Of a stretch of 64,000 nt of DNA, positions 42,742-52,341 are shown piece by piece. This DNA is from Gloeobacter violaceus PCC 7421 (GTDB lineage: Bacteria; Cyanobacteriota; Cyanobacteriia; Gloeobacterales; Gloeobacteraceae): the NCBI RefSeq assembly GCF_000011385.1, contig NC_005125.1:1302001-1366000 (forward strand), in the 5' to 3' direction. Within the stretch, counting starts at the first letter, position 1, and each line of letters opens with the position of its first letter. A model generated the notes under the pieces. It searched no databases, was not told the origin of the DNA, and saw nothing but the letters and a program-made list of their open reading frames with translations. The translations under genes were made by a program, and so were the position numbers.

Positions 42742-43266
42742 ATGGCGGCGACCAAAAGAGCGGCGCGCAACTGGCTCTGGGTAGTGCACTGGGTGATGGC
42801 CATCTCATTTGTGATTTTGTTTGCAAGCGGGATGATCATGACGGAACTGCCTCGGGAAGTGGCTTACCGGCCTTCTTTCTACGCTTTTCACAAATCGATG
42901 GGCGTGCTCATCTTGTTTTTGCTGACTGCTCGCATCCTGGTGATGATCCGCACCCTGGGTCCGGCCCGGTCCAAGAACTGGCTGCCGGTGGTGGCCCTGC
43001 ACACCGCTTTGTACACGTTCATGGTGGTGGTGCCTTTGAGCGGCTATTTCTACTCGAACACCGCCGGCCGGGAGGTGGCGATGTTCGGTATCCCGATGCC
43101 GACGCTGTTTGGTGAGAATAAGGCCCTGGCGGATGCGGCCGGGGAGGCGCACGGGTGGCTGGCCTACGTCTTTGCAAGCTTTGTGGCCGTGCATCTGATC
43201 GCACAGCGCAGACATCTGGCGGGGGTCTGGAAGCGTTTTGGGCAACGCAGTAGTGCAGACGCCTGA
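42742..43266 (+). CDS. Cytochrome b561-family membrane protein
   Basis: The 174-residue protein has four hydrophobic segments and the His pattern of bacterial cytochrome b561 (CybB type): VHWVMAISFVILFASGMIM, FYAFHKSMGVLILFLL, TALYTFMVVVPLSGYFYS, and AHGWLAYVFASFVAVHLIAQ with the two C-terminal His ligands. It would carry electrons between quinol and a soluble partner such as superoxide. Start ATG 42742 is chosen over an in-frame GTG at 42712. Confidence 0.85.
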   Translation: MAATKRAARNWLWVVHWVMAISFVILFASGMIMTELPREVAYRPSFYAFHKSMGVLILFLLTARILVMIRTLGPARSKNWLPVVALHTALYTFMVVVPLSGYFYSNTAGREVAMFGIPMPTLFGENKALADAAGEAHGWLAYVFASFVAVHLIAQRRHLAGVWKRFGQRSSADA

Positions 43267-43322
43267 AACTTTGGATTCAGGTATTGACGTGTGCGGCAGC
43301 AGTAGATAAGTCATCTGCAAAA

Positions 43323-43341
43323 GATATATCCGGATTGGATG
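43323..43341 (+). promoter_or_regulatory. Operator-like motif before the MacB-type permease gene
   Basis: GATATATCCGGATTGGATG overlaps the permease start. The same motif with two changes recurs at 46089-46107, just upstream of the membrane fusion protein gene. Shared upstream motifs of two genes that work together suggest a common regulator (PadR-type proteins often control such permeases). No regulator gene is adjacent. Confidence 0.5.
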
Positions 43342-46032
43342 GTTCGCCCTTCGCGTTCGACCCGTTCGCCGCACAAAGGTTCGGAGGAAATCCAACTTGA
43401 ACCGCTTGCGGCGCGGGCCTTGCAGCACCTGTACCGGCTGCTGCTGGTGCTGTATCCGGCGGAGTTTCGCCGGGAGTATGGGGAGGCGCAGGTGCAGATG
43501 TTCCTTGACAGCCTGCACTCGGAGTACCGCGAGCGGGGGATGCCGGGGGCTGTAAGGTTGTCGTTGGAGATGATGATGGATGGAATTTGGGCCGCCCTAG
43601 CCGAGCAATCGAGCGTGCTGCGGCAGGACGTGCGCTACGCGTGGCAGATGATGCGCCGCAGCCCCGGCCTGACGTTGGCGGCAATTGTCACTTTGGCGTT
43701 GGGAATCGGGGCCAACACGGCGGTCTTCAGCGTCGTGCACGCCATCTTGCTGCGACCTTTTCCCTTTGATCAGCCGGAGCGGCTGGTGATGATCGATTCG
43801 AAGCTGGATGGTCAGGAGGGGTACACGGTGAGCTATCCGGACTACCTCGACTACCGCGCGGGCAGCCGCGGCCTCGCCGCCAGCGCTCTTTACGTGCGGA
43901 TCGGCCAGACGCTCACCGAGCCCGGCAAAGCGCCGGAGCAGCTGTCGGCCCTGGTGAGCAGCGCCTCGTTTCTGGACGTGCTGGGGGTCAAACCGGCCCT
44001 GGGCCGCAATTTTCTGCCCGAGGAGGACATCGCCGGCAACCGCAGCATCATTTTGGGCCACGCACTGTGGCAGAAGCGCTTCGGGGGCGATCTGGCCATC
44101 GTCGGCAAAAGCCTCATCCTGGATGGTCGGCCCCACACCGTGGTCGGGGTAATGTCCGAGGAGTTTACTTTTTCCCGTGGCGAAAAGCTCTACACCTCCC
44201 TGGGTTCGTGGATCACGCCGGGCCGCGATCCCAGGTTGGGATTGTCGGATCCGTGGGATCGCAACAATCACCTCGGGCTGGTGATGGTGGCCCGCCTCGC
44301 GCCGGGGGTCGCCCCGCTGCAGGTCGAGGCCGAACTGGCCGCCCGCGCCGCCCAGCTGGAGCGTCAGTACCCCGACAGCAACCGCGGCGTGAGCGCCTAT
44401 ATCACTGCGCTGGAGGAGTTCTACCAGGGCGAGGCGAGGCCGACGTTGCGGATATTGATGGGGGCGGTCGTCTTCGTGCTGCTGATTGCCGTGGCGAATG
44501 TCGCCAATTTGCAGATCGCCCGCGCCGCCGCCCGCCGCCGCGAAATCGCCATTCGCCTCGCTTTGGGAGCCGGTCGGGGGCGGATTGTGCGGCAGTTGCT
44601 CACCGAGAATCTGGTGCTTGCCACAGCCGGTGGGCTTGCGGGATTGCTGCTTGCCTGGGCGGCGCTGCCCTGGATGACCAACCTGCTGTCGGGGACGATG
44701 TTTCGGGCAGACCGCGTCTCGATCGATCCGATGGTGCTGCTGTTTACCTTCGCCATTGCCCTGGGATCCGGAGTCCTCTTCGGGCTGGTTCCCGCCTGGA
44801 CCGCCTCGCGCTCCCGGCTGGCGGAGGTGCTCAAAGAGAGCGGCCGCGCGACCGCCGGGCTTGGCCGCCGCCGGTTGCGCGGGGCGCTGATTGTCGCTGA
44901 AGTCGGTCTGGCGCTGGTGCTGCTCAGTGGGGCGGGCTTGATGGTGCAGAGTTTTTTCAACCTGCGCGGCGTCCCTCTTGGTTTTGAGACCGACGGGGTG
45001 CTCACAGGTAGCTTCGTGCTGCCCGAGCGGCATTACCCGAACGGCGACGCCCAGCGCCGCTTCGTGCGCGATCTCATCGAAGGGGTGCGCGCTTTACCTG
45101 GGGTGCGCACGGCCGCCGTCACCGTGGTCGCGCCTTTATCCAGATTCCAGAGTCAAACAAAATTCAAAATTTTCGGCCGCCCGCTGCGCGAGGAGCCAAT
45201 GGCCGACTATCTGGGGGGCAGCCCGGATCTGTTTCGGGCTCTCGCTATTCCGCTGGTGGCCGGGCGCTACTTCAACGAGCTGGATAAGCCGGCATCTTCC
45301 CAGGTGATCATCATCAACGACGTGATGGCTGAGCGCTACTTTGCAGGCCGCTCGCCCCTCGGGCAGAAGCTATCTATTGAGGGCTACGACGGCTGGCTCA
45401 CAATCGTGGGGGTGGTGGGCTCCATCCGCCAGAACGATCTGCGCGAGCAGCCCCACCCCCAGATCTACCGCCCCTACGCCCAGGATCCGTGGCCTTACCT
45501 CTCGGTCCTCCTCAAAAGCGATCGCGATCCGCAGGGCCTGGCAGGCGAGTTGCGGCGCACGATCCAGGCCATCGACCCGGACCAGCCGGTGACCAGCGTG
45601 CGCCCGCTTTCTGCAGCCGTTGACGACGCCGTGCGCCGTCCTCTGCTGACTGCCAGCCTGTTTGCGGTATTCGCCGTGATTGCCCTGGTCAATGCTGCCG
45701 TCGGCATCTACGGGGTGCTCAGCCAGGCGGTCACCGAGCGCACCGGCGAAATCGGCGTGCGCATGGCCCTGGGAGCCACCGCCGGGGACATCACCCGGAT
45801 GATCTTGCGGCAGGGCGGTACCCTGGTGGCCATTGGCCTGGCGGTAGGTCTTGCCGCTTCTGTTGCCCTGGGCGGCCTGCTGGGCAGCCTCGTCTTCGGC
45901 CTGAGCGCCACCGACCTGCCCACCCTGGGCGCTATCGCCCTACTGTTGGGATCGGTGGCGCTGTTGGCCTGCTACCTGCCCGCCCACCGCGCTACCCGCG
46001 TCGATCCGATGGTGGCGCTGCGCCACGAATAG
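43339..46032 (+). CDS. MacB/FtsX-type duplicated permease (ADOP family)
   Basis: The 897-residue protein has a soluble N-terminal region (LYRLLLVLYPAEFRREYGEA, residues about 30-75) seen in ADOP permeases. Two FtsX-like modules follow: a first transmembrane helix (LTLAAIVTLALGIGANTAVF), a large periplasmic MacB-PCD domain, three helices at about 370-480, and a second set with a second periplasmic domain ending at SQAVTERTGEIGVRMALGAT. Permeases of this kind export small lipophilic molecules or peptides. Here they are followed by a fusion protein and an ATPase, giving a complete transporter. The start at ATG 43339 overlaps the operator-like motif. Confidence 0.88.
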   Translation: MVRPSRSTRSPHKGSEEIQLEPLAARALQHLYRLLLVLYPAEFRREYGEAQVQMFLDSLHSEYRERGMPGAVRLSLEMMMDGIWAALAEQSSVLRQDVRYAWQMMRRSPGLTLAAIVTLALGIGANTAVFSVVHAILLRPFPFDQPERLVMIDSKLDGQEGYTVSYPDYLDYRAGSRGLAASALYVRIGQTLTEPGKAPEQLSALVSSASFLDVLGVKPALGRNFLPEEDIAGNRSIILGHALWQKRFGGDLAIVGKSLILDGRPHTVVGVMSEEFTFSRGEKLYTSLGSWITPGRDPRLGLSDPWDRNNHLGLVMVARLAPGVAPLQVEAELAARAAQLERQYPDSNRGVSAYITALEEFYQGEARPTLRILMGAVVFVLLIAVANVANLQIARAAARRREIAIRLALGAGRGRIVRQLLTENLVLATAGGLAGLLLAWAALPWMTNLLSGTMFRADRVSIDPMVLLFTFAIALGSGVLFGLVPAWTASRSRLAEVLKESGRATAGLGRRRLRGALIVAEVGLALVLLSGAGLMVQSFFNLRGVPLGFETDGVLTGSFVLPERHYPNGDAQRRFVRDLIEGVRALPGVRTAAVTVVAPLSRFQSQTKFKIFGRPLREEPMADYLGGSPDLFRALAIPLVAGRYFNELDKPASSQVIIINDVMAERYFAGRSPLGQKLSIEGYDGWLTIVGVVGSIRQNDLREQPHPQIYRPYAQDPWPYLSVLLKSDRDPQGLAGELRRTIQAIDPDQPVTSVRPLSAAVDDAVRRPLLTASLFAVFAVIALVNAAVGIYGVLSQAVTERTGEIGVRMALGATAGDITRMILRQGGTLVAIGLAVGLAASVALGGLLGSLVFGLSATDLPTLGAIALLLGSVALLACYLPAHRATRVDPMVALRHE

Positions 46033-46088
46033 CAGATACCCGAAAGGGATTGACGGCCGCCGCCGAAATCGCTAAATTATCCACAACG

Positions 46089-46107
46089 GATATATCCAGC
46101 CTGGATG
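46089..46107 (+). promoter_or_regulatory. Second copy of the operator-like motif, before the fusion-protein gene
   Basis: GATATATCCAGCCTGGATG contains the perfect palindrome GGATATATCC when the preceding G is included. It matches the motif at 43323-43341 at 17 of 19 positions and lies about 55 bp before the membrane fusion protein start. Confidence 0.5.
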
Positions 46108-46162
46108 CTTGATGGGGCTGGGTTGCCGCGATTGACCCCTGTTTTCAATCCCGCGAGTGTCA

Positions 46163-47419
46163 ATGGATATTCCACGCGACAAACCGAGCCCGGCAAGCCG
46201 CCGGTGGCGGGCCGCCCTGCTCACCCTGGCCGCATCGAGTGCCGTGGTGCTCGCCACGTGGGTAGTGGCGAACCTGAAGCCCGCCGCCCCGACAGTGGAG
46301 CGCTCCACCGTCTGGATCGACACCGTCCGGCGCGGGGCGTTGATTCGCCAGGTGCGGGGCCTCGGCACCCTGGTTCCCGAGCAGATCCGCTGGATCCCGG
46401 CTCTCAGCGAGGGGCGGGTCGAGCGGATTGCCGTGCGTCCGGGGGCGGTGGTGAACCCGCGGACGGTGCTGGTGGAACTGGCCAATCCCGAACTGGAGCA
46501 GAGCGCTCTCGATGCGCGGTTGCAGCTGAAGGCCGCCGAGGCGGAACTGGCCAACTTGCGGGTGCAGACTACCAGTCAATTGCTCACCCAGCGTGCGGCC
46601 CTCGCCGCGGTGCAGTCGGATTTTCGCCAGGCCGAACTGCAGCGGCAGGTCAACGACGATCTGGCCCGCCAGGGGCTCATCGGCAGTCTGCAGGCGAAGC
46701 TCTCGACGGTCAAAGCCGAAGAGTTGGCCACCCGTTCGGACCTCGAAAAACAGCGCTCTGAGATCGCCCTCGAAGCCAGGCGTGCCCAGCTCTCGGTGCA
46801 GAGCACCAAAGTCGAGCAGTTGCGCACGCTCACGCGCTTGCGCGAGAGTCAGGTGGCGGCCCTCAAGGTGCGCGCCGGCATGAGCGGGGTGCTCCAGCAG
46901 TTGCCCCTGGAAGTGGGCCAGCGGGTGGCACCGGGCACCAACCTGGCCAGGGTGGCCGATCCGAAGACCCTCAAGGCGGAGGTGAAGATCGCCGAGACCC
47001 AGGCGAAGGACATTCTGCTCGGCCAACCCGCCCTCATCGACACCCACAACGGCACGGCGGCGGGCCGGGTGCGGCGCATCGACCCGGCGGTGCAAAACGG
47101 CACGGTGACGGTGGAGGTGGGTCTGGTGGGGACGCTTCCCAAGGGAGCCAGGCCGGATCTGAGCGTGGACGGCACCATCGAGCTGGAGCGCGCGGCCGAC
47201 GTGCTCTATATCGGCCGACCCGCCTTTGGGGGCGAAGCCTCCGCCGTGAGCCTCTTCAAGCTCACAGCGGACGGCACGGAGGCGGTGCGGGTGCCGGTGC
47301 GCCTCGGCCGCGGCTCGGTGAGCACCATCGAGGTGCTCTCCGGTCTGACGGTTGGGGAGCGGGCCATCCTCTCCGACCTGTCCGCCCAGGACCGCTTCGA
47401 TCGCATCCGCCTGCAATAA
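46163..47419 (+). CDS. HlyD-family membrane fusion protein
   Basis: The 418-residue protein has a membrane anchor near the N-terminus (ALLTLAASSAVVLATWVVAN), then biotinyl-lipoyl halves on each side of a long coiled coil (LEQSALDARLQLKAAEAELA and following), and a beta-barrel (VEVGLVGTLPKGARPDLSVD). This is the periplasmic adaptor of a MacA/HlyD-type exporter. Start ATG 46163 is preferred; a GTG two codons upstream is possible. The ATPase gene follows after 19 bp. Confidence 0.9.
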   Translation: MDIPRDKPSPASRRWRAALLTLAASSAVVLATWVVANLKPAAPTVERSTVWIDTVRRGALIRQVRGLGTLVPEQIRWIPALSEGRVERIAVRPGAVVNPRTVLVELANPELEQSALDARLQLKAAEAELANLRVQTTSQLLTQRAALAAVQSDFRQAELQRQVNDDLARQGLIGSLQAKLSTVKAEELATRSDLEKQRSEIALEARRAQLSVQSTKVEQLRTLTRLRESQVAALKVRAGMSGVLQQLPLEVGQRVAPGTNLARVADPKTLKAEVKIAETQAKDILLGQPALIDTHNGTAAGRVRRIDPAVQNGTVTVEVGLVGTLPKGARPDLSVDGTIELERAADVLYIGRPAFGGEASAVSLFKLTADGTEAVRVPVRLGRGSVSTIEVLSGLTVGERAILSDLSAQDRFDRIRLQ

Positions 47420-47438
47420 GCCTTCAGGAGGCATCGCC

Positions 47439-48164
47439 ATGAACGCATCCCCACAGTCCCTTATTCGCCTCGACGGCGTGAGCAAAGTGTTTATGACCGA
47501 CGAGGTCGAGACCCGTGCCCTCTCACAGGTCGATCTCGAAATCCGTACAGGCGAATACGTCGCCATCGCCGGCCCTTCCGGCTGCGGCAAATCGACGCTT
47601 CTGGCGATTTTGGGCCTGCTCGATTCGCCCAGCCAGGGCACCTATCTGTTGCGCGGCCAGACGGTGCAGAGTCTGGACCTGGTCGAACGCTCGCGCATCC
47701 GCAACCGCGAAATCGGATTTATTTTTCAGAGCTTCAACTTGATTGGCGATCTGACCGTCGCCGAGAATGTCGAACTGCCGCTCACCTACCGGGGGCTGAG
47801 TGAGCCGGAGCGCAAAAAGCGGGTTACCCAGGCGCTCGACCGCGTCGAGATGTCCCACCGTCTGGGGCACTATCCGGCCCAACTGTCGGGCGGCCAGCAG
47901 CAGCGCGTCGCCGTGGCCCGCGCCCTGGCCGGTTCGCCGGGCATTCTGCTGGCGGACGAGCCCACCGGCAACCTCGATTCGGCCAACGGCCAGGCGGTGA
48001 TGGATTTGCTGGGCGAGTTGCACCGGGGCGGGGCCACCATCTGCATGGTTACCCACGATCCGCGTTTCGCCGGTTATGCCGAGCGCACCATCCACCTGCT
48101 CGACGGCCAGATCGTGCAGGCCGACGAAGCGTCGATGGCCAGATCGCGGGCGATGGGCGGCTAG
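47439..48164 (+). CDS. ABC transporter ATPase, MacB/LolD type
   Basis: The 241-residue ATPase has Walker A AGPSGCGKSTLLAILGLLD, Q-loop FIFQSFNLIGDLTVAEN, the ABC signature LSGGQQQRVAVARAL, Walker B ILLADEPTGNLD and the H-loop CMVTHD. LolD/MacB-type enzymes keep the sequence LADEPTGNLDS. It is the third gene of the export operon (AGGAGG seven bases upstream of ATG 47439), so it powers the ADOP permease. Confidence 0.95.
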   Translation: MNASPQSLIRLDGVSKVFMTDEVETRALSQVDLEIRTGEYVAIAGPSGCGKSTLLAILGLLDSPSQGTYLLRGQTVQSLDLVERSRIRNREIGFIFQSFNLIGDLTVAENVELPLTYRGLSEPERKKRVTQALDRVEMSHRLGHYPAQLSGGQQQRVAVARALAGSPGILLADEPTGNLDSANGQAVMDLLGELHRGGATICMVTHDPRFAGYAERTIHLLDGQIVQADEASMARSRAMGG

Positions 48165-48165
48165 A

Positions 48166-48507
48166 TCACCCGGCCCGTCGCGGGCGGCTCGCCGTGCAGC
48201 CGCGCACGAACTGCAGCAGCGAGGCCGTGCGCACCGGATCGGGAAAGAGCGCTTCGGTGGCGAGTACAGCGAGCATCGAGGTGACTTCGGCGTCGAGGGC
48301 CGCCTCGAATTCGGTCGCGGGCCAGAGCAGATCCGGCGCCTGGCGCACATCCTGGATCCGGCCTCCGCCGCTGCGCAGCGCCAATGGCCTCGCCCAGCAG
48401 GTGAGTTCGCCCCGGGCGTTGACGACAATGTCTTTGACTTCCGCCAAGAGCAGTTGCTCAGCGTCGTCGAGACGCAGGCAGACCAGTTGATCTTTGACGA
48501 GCTTCAC
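48166..48507 (-). CDS. Hypothetical protein
   Basis: The 113-residue product (MKLVKDQLVCLRLDDAEQLL, then LLAEVKDIVVNARGELTC, EVTSMLAVLATEALFP) starts at a GTG and resembles small cyanobacterial proteins of unknown function. It ends one base from the ATPase stop and faces it. No domain recognised. Confidence 0.6.
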   Translation of the reverse strand: MKLVKDQLVCLRLDDAEQLLLAEVKDIVVNARGELTCWARPLALRSGGGRIQDVRQAPDLLWPATEFEAALDAEVTSMLAVLATEALFPDPVRTASLLQFVRGCTASRPRRAG

Positions 48508-48560
48508 GGAGGTAGATCCTTCTGCTGTTGAGTGACCGGGCGCCGGGTCGGCTGAATGCC

Positions 48561-49484
48561 CTATACCTGACGGGTTCGCACCGACAGACAGGCTTCGGTG
48601 ACCGCGAAAACCGATTCGGCCAGGCCGTCCAGGTCGTAGCCGCCTTCGAGGCCGAAGAGCACCCGGCGAGTGCGCGCCAGGGCCTGGCGGGCAAAATCGC
48701 CGTAGTCCGAGGCCCGCAAAGCCATCTCGGCGAGCGGATCGTCGATGTGGCCGTCAAAACCGGCGCTGACGATCAATAACTCCGGATCGAAGCGTTCGAT
48801 AAACGGCCAGACCAGCGTGTCGAGCGCCTGCTGGTACTCTTTGCGGGCACACCCGGCCGGTAGCGGCACGTTGAGAACGTTATCCGCCGCGCCGCGTTCG
48901 TGGCTGTGGCCGGTGCCCGGGTAGTGGGGTGACTGGTGCAGCGAGATATACGCCAGGCGCGATTCTTCCCAAAGCAGTTGCTGGGTGCCGTTGCCGTGGT
49001 GCACGTCCCAGTCGAGCACCGCGACGCGCGTCCGGCCGTGCACGCGCAACGCGTAATGGGCAGCCAGGGCGGCGTTGGCAAACACGCAAAATCCCATCGC
49101 CTGCCCGCGCTCGGCGTGGTGGCCGGGGGGGCGGGCGAGCACCCAGGCGGGTTCGCCCGTGCGGATCACCGCATCGACACCGTCCAGCCAACCGCCCGCC
49201 GCGAGCGAAGCCACCTCGAAGCTCTCGGCACTCACCGTCGTGTCAGGATCGAGCGAACCGCCGCCGGCCCTGCAGACCTGTTCGACCGTCTCGACCAGTT
49301 CGGCGCTGTGGACCCAGAGCAATTGCTCGCGGGTGGCCTGGCGCGGTTCCTGCCAGGCAAGGGACGGAGCGAGCGGCGAGCGGCGCAGGCGCTCGACAAT
49401 TGCCGCAAGCCGCTGGGGCCGCTCGGGGTGCATAGCCCCGGTGCGATGTTCGAGGAAACGATCGGTGTAGATGACCGGCAGCAC
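48561..49484 (-). CDS. Histone deacetylase family protein
   Basis: The 307-residue protein has the HDAC/arginase-like active site: RPPGHHAERGQAMGFCVFAN, VAVLDWDVHHGNGTQQLLWE, and GGYDLDGLAESVF near the C-terminus with the catalytic Tyr. These zinc enzymes remove acetyl groups from polyamines, acetoin or proteins; the bacterial substrate here is unknown. Length is normal. It lies between a small hypothetical gene and the TonB receptor, all on the minus strand. Confidence 0.93.
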   Translation of the reverse strand: MLPVIYTDRFLEHRTGAMHPERPQRLAAIVERLRRSPLAPSLAWQEPRQATREQLLWVHSAELVETVEQVCRAGGGSLDPDTTVSAESFEVASLAAGGWLDGVDAVIRTGEPAWVLARPPGHHAERGQAMGFCVFANAALAAHYALRVHGRTRVAVLDWDVHHGNGTQQLLWEESRLAYISLHQSPHYPGTGHSHERGAADNVLNVPLPAGCARKEYQQALDTLVWPFIERFDPELLIVSAGFDGHIDDPLAEMALRASDYGDFARQALARTRRVLFGLEGGYDLDGLAESVFAVTEACLSVRTRQV

Positions 49485-49542
49485 AGTGTCCTTACCTGGA
49501 ACGAACAGGCCAGGACGGTATTATAACGGTCGGCTCGCCGCC

Positions 49543-52341
49543 TCAGCCGCCAATCTCAAAGCGCGCCCCCACCCGAAAGGTCGTCCCCGGCGCGGGTGCG
49601 CCGTCTTGGTACTCGTACTGGGTATCGAAGATGTTGAAGACGCTGCCGGTCAGGATAATTTGCGGAGTGATCGGAAACTCGGTATTGAGATCGAGGGTGA
49701 ACCAGGCTGGGACGAAATCGAGGGAGTTGATGCGCCGCTTGCCGCCGTCGTAGCGGCCCACCAGGCTCGCGAGCATGCCCTGGTTGCGGTAGAGCAGGTT
49801 GAAGATGACGTTGTTGAACGGGATATCCGGCACCTGGTACTGGTAGAAGTACGGAAATTGGGTGGAATTGATGCTGTCCACCGAGCCGAAGGGGCGGGCG
49901 TCGGTGTTCGTCCAACTCACCCGCAGGCGCACCTGGTCCGAGAGCCCCCAGTCGCCGGTCATCTCGATGCCGGTCGCGAGTTGACCGTCCAGGTTGACTG
50001 TCTGACTGAGAATCGGAAAGCGCTGCGGATCTTGGCCGAAGGAGCCGTCGTTGAGCACCTGCAGCGTGCCGAAGACACCATCGAGGTAGGTGCTGAAGTA
50101 GGTGAAGCGCACCCCCAGGTTGTTGGCCGGGGTGAAGTCGAGGCCGACGTCGTAAGTGACGCCCGTCTCCGGTCTCAAATTGGGATTGCCGATGCTGCCC
50201 GCGCCCGCGACGTTGATGGCGCTCAGGTTCGGGGCGTTGAAGACGTAGGACCAGTTGGCCCGCAGTGAAATCGTGCGGTCGGGGGTGAAGCGCACCCCCG
50301 CGGCCGGGGTGAGCAGTTCACCGAAGGCCGAATTGCTCGTGTAGCGCAAGCCGGCGTTCACTTTGAGCTGGTCGCTGAAGCTGATGTCGTCGATGAGAAA
50401 GGCCGAGTAGCGGGCGATGGCCTGATCGAAAAAGGGGATCACCCCCACCTGCTGCTGGTAGCTGCGGTCCTCGGTGAAGTTCAGACCGAAGGATAGATCC
50501 TGCCCCGGCGAGAGCTTGGTGTTGAGGGAGGTCTGTACCTCGATTTTATCGGACTGGAAATACGGCTGGCTGGTGGCACCGGCCGTGAAGGCCCCCGGTG
50601 CGCCGGGGATGCGGCGCGGTCCGAGGGCGATTTGCAGATTGCTGTCGTAGTAGTAGGGCCGGGGTACCCAGGAATTGCCCGTCAGCCGGTAGTAGTAGGC
50701 GTAGCTGTTGATCGAAGTCGTGGGGTTCACCTCGTGATCCCAGAGCACCGCCACTTCGGTCTGGGCGGTGTTGGTCTGGGTGAGGCCGCCCGCCGATACC
50801 GAGGCGGCCCGCTCGATGCCGTAGGCGTTGCCCGGGGTGAAGGGGATGCCGCTCAAGCTGCTGCTGTAGGGAAAAACGCGCTGACCGGAGGCGATCCAGC
50901 TGCTGGGGGTAAGGATGATGTAGCGCTGGGGATCGCAAGGAAGCGGGTTGCCCTGGCTGTCGAGCGGCTGGATGCGTTGCCCGGCGAAGACCGGGTTGAG
51001 GGCGGCGCTGGCGTTGCCCGCGCAGACCGCATCGGAAAACAGTCCCGGCCCCGAGGAGATATATTTGCGGTTTTGCTGGTTGAGGCGGGCGGTGATCCGA
51101 TTGACCGGATCCGGTTTGAAGACCAGTTTGGCCGAGTAGGAGTCGCTCGCGGCCCCGGCTTCGTTGGCGGTCAGACGGCCGCTAATCTGGACGGGCGGCC
51201 CGACCTCGGGCTTGAGAAACCCGTACAGGTCGATAGGGCCGCTGTTGGCCGGGTCGTTGGTGCCCGCACCATTGAGGTTGAAGGAGTTGGGGCCGTTGGC
51301 GCCGGCATTGGGATAGCTGTTGGCTGAGAAGAGATTGAAGTCGATCGGTTCCGGTCGCCCAATGGACGGATCGGCCGGAATCGAGGTGGTCGGCAAAGCC
51401 GCGTTGGGGTTGTTGGTGGTCCCGTAGAACTGGGCGGTGTTGGGGACGGTGTAGCGAAACGGGTAGTCGTTCTGAGAAGTGACCCCGGCGTAGGTGAGAT
51501 TGAAGCTAAATACGTCGTCGCCGCCGCCGTACTTGGCCACGTAGCGGTTGAAGCCGTAGCTGCCGGTCTCGTATTGCAGCGTCAATTTGGGCGGTCCTTT
51601 GGGAGTCTCGGTGATCAGGTTGATGACACCGCCTACCGAACCGGAACCGTAGCGCAAGGTCGCCCCGCCGGTGAGCACCTCGATGCGCTCCAGATCTTCG
51701 CCCTGATAGCCGAAGATGTCGCTGCGGCCGTTGGAGGAGCGCGTCAGCGACAGACCGTCGCGCAAAGCCTGAAAGCGCTGGTCGTTGAAGCCGCGCAGGT
51801 AGGTCTCGCCGATGCCGCGCACGCCGCCGAGCGACGGTGCCGCCTGAAAACCCGGCACCAGCACCAGGCTGTCGGTGACCGTCGTGGAGCCGACCGCTTT
51901 AAAATCTTCTTTTTTGACGCTGTAGACGGTGGCGGTGACATCGCGCTGGCGCACGGCCCGCCGGGTGGCCGTCACCGAGACTTCGTCGAGAAAGTTCTCA
52001 TCGTCCGCGGGTGTTTCACCCTGGGCGGTGGCGGGCTCCCCAGCCGCCGGGGCGGCAGGGGTCGGGGCGGCTTGACTCACGACCGGTTGCGTCCAGTTCC
52101 AGAGGGGCGGCTGGGTCTTGAGATCCGCCGCCCCGCCGGTGCCCTCCAACAGTTCCCGGGCCGATTGCACCGTCATCGGCGGGGCCGAGCGCGCCACCGT
52201 CTGGGGGGGCAGACCAGCAACTTGCCCAGCCGGAACCGCCTGTACCGGAACCCCAGCCGCGGCGATGAGTAACGTCCCAAGGCAAATTTGTCGTCCAGTT
52301 TTCAACAACAATGGCGTCCATTGTTGCTCGTGTTTATGCAT
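49543..52341 (-). CDS. TonB-dependent outer-membrane receptor
   Basis: The 932-residue protein has a signal peptide (residues about 15-37, LGTLLIAAAGVPVQA), a linker region rich in Pro and Ala, then the TonB box-plug region DEVSVTATRRAVRQRDVTAT, ending with GGVRGIGETYLRGFNDQRF and ATLRYGSGSVGGVINLITET, and a large barrel with many aromatic strands. It imports siderophores or other large metal-bound nutrients. The C-terminus is FEIGG and not the usual Phe. No TonB or ExbB gene is close. Confidence 0.93.
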   Translation of the reverse strand: MHKHEQQWTPLLLKTGRQICLGTLLIAAAGVPVQAVPAGQVAGLPPQTVARSAPPMTVQSARELLEGTGGAADLKTQPPLWNWTQPVVSQAAPTPAAPAAGEPATAQGETPADDENFLDEVSVTATRRAVRQRDVTATVYSVKKEDFKAVGSTTVTDSLVLVPGFQAAPSLGGVRGIGETYLRGFNDQRFQALRDGLSLTRSSNGRSDIFGYQGEDLERIEVLTGGATLRYGSGSVGGVINLITETPKGPPKLTLQYETGSYGFNRYVAKYGGGDDVFSFNLTYAGVTSQNDYPFRYTVPNTAQFYGTTNNPNAALPTTSIPADPSIGRPEPIDFNLFSANSYPNAGANGPNSFNLNGAGTNDPANSGPIDLYGFLKPEVGPPVQISGRLTANEAGAASDSYSAKLVFKPDPVNRITARLNQQNRKYISSGPGLFSDAVCAGNASAALNPVFAGQRIQPLDSQGNPLPCDPQRYIILTPSSWIASGQRVFPYSSSLSGIPFTPGNAYGIERAASVSAGGLTQTNTAQTEVAVLWDHEVNPTTSINSYAYYYRLTGNSWVPRPYYYDSNLQIALGPRRIPGAPGAFTAGATSQPYFQSDKIEVQTSLNTKLSPGQDLSFGLNFTEDRSYQQQVGVIPFFDQAIARYSAFLIDDISFSDQLKVNAGLRYTSNSAFGELLTPAAGVRFTPDRTISLRANWSYVFNAPNLSAINVAGAGSIGNPNLRPETGVTYDVGLDFTPANNLGVRFTYFSTYLDGVFGTLQVLNDGSFGQDPQRFPILSQTVNLDGQLATGIEMTGDWGLSDQVRLRVSWTNTDARPFGSVDSINSTQFPYFYQYQVPDIPFNNVIFNLLYRNQGMLASLVGRYDGGKRRINSLDFVPAWFTLDLNTEFPITPQIILTGSVFNIFDTQYEYQDGAPAPGTTFRVGARFEIGG

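Noticed and set aside
43597-45033. 478-codon frame on the - strand opposite the MacB-type permease
   Set aside because: Gln/Arg/Pro-rich shadow of the permease gene; no domain or start signal.
46160-47641. 493-codon frame on the - strand opposite the fusion-protein gene
   Set aside because: Antisense to HlyD and ATPase genes that carry full family motifs; composition His/Arg/Gly-rich.
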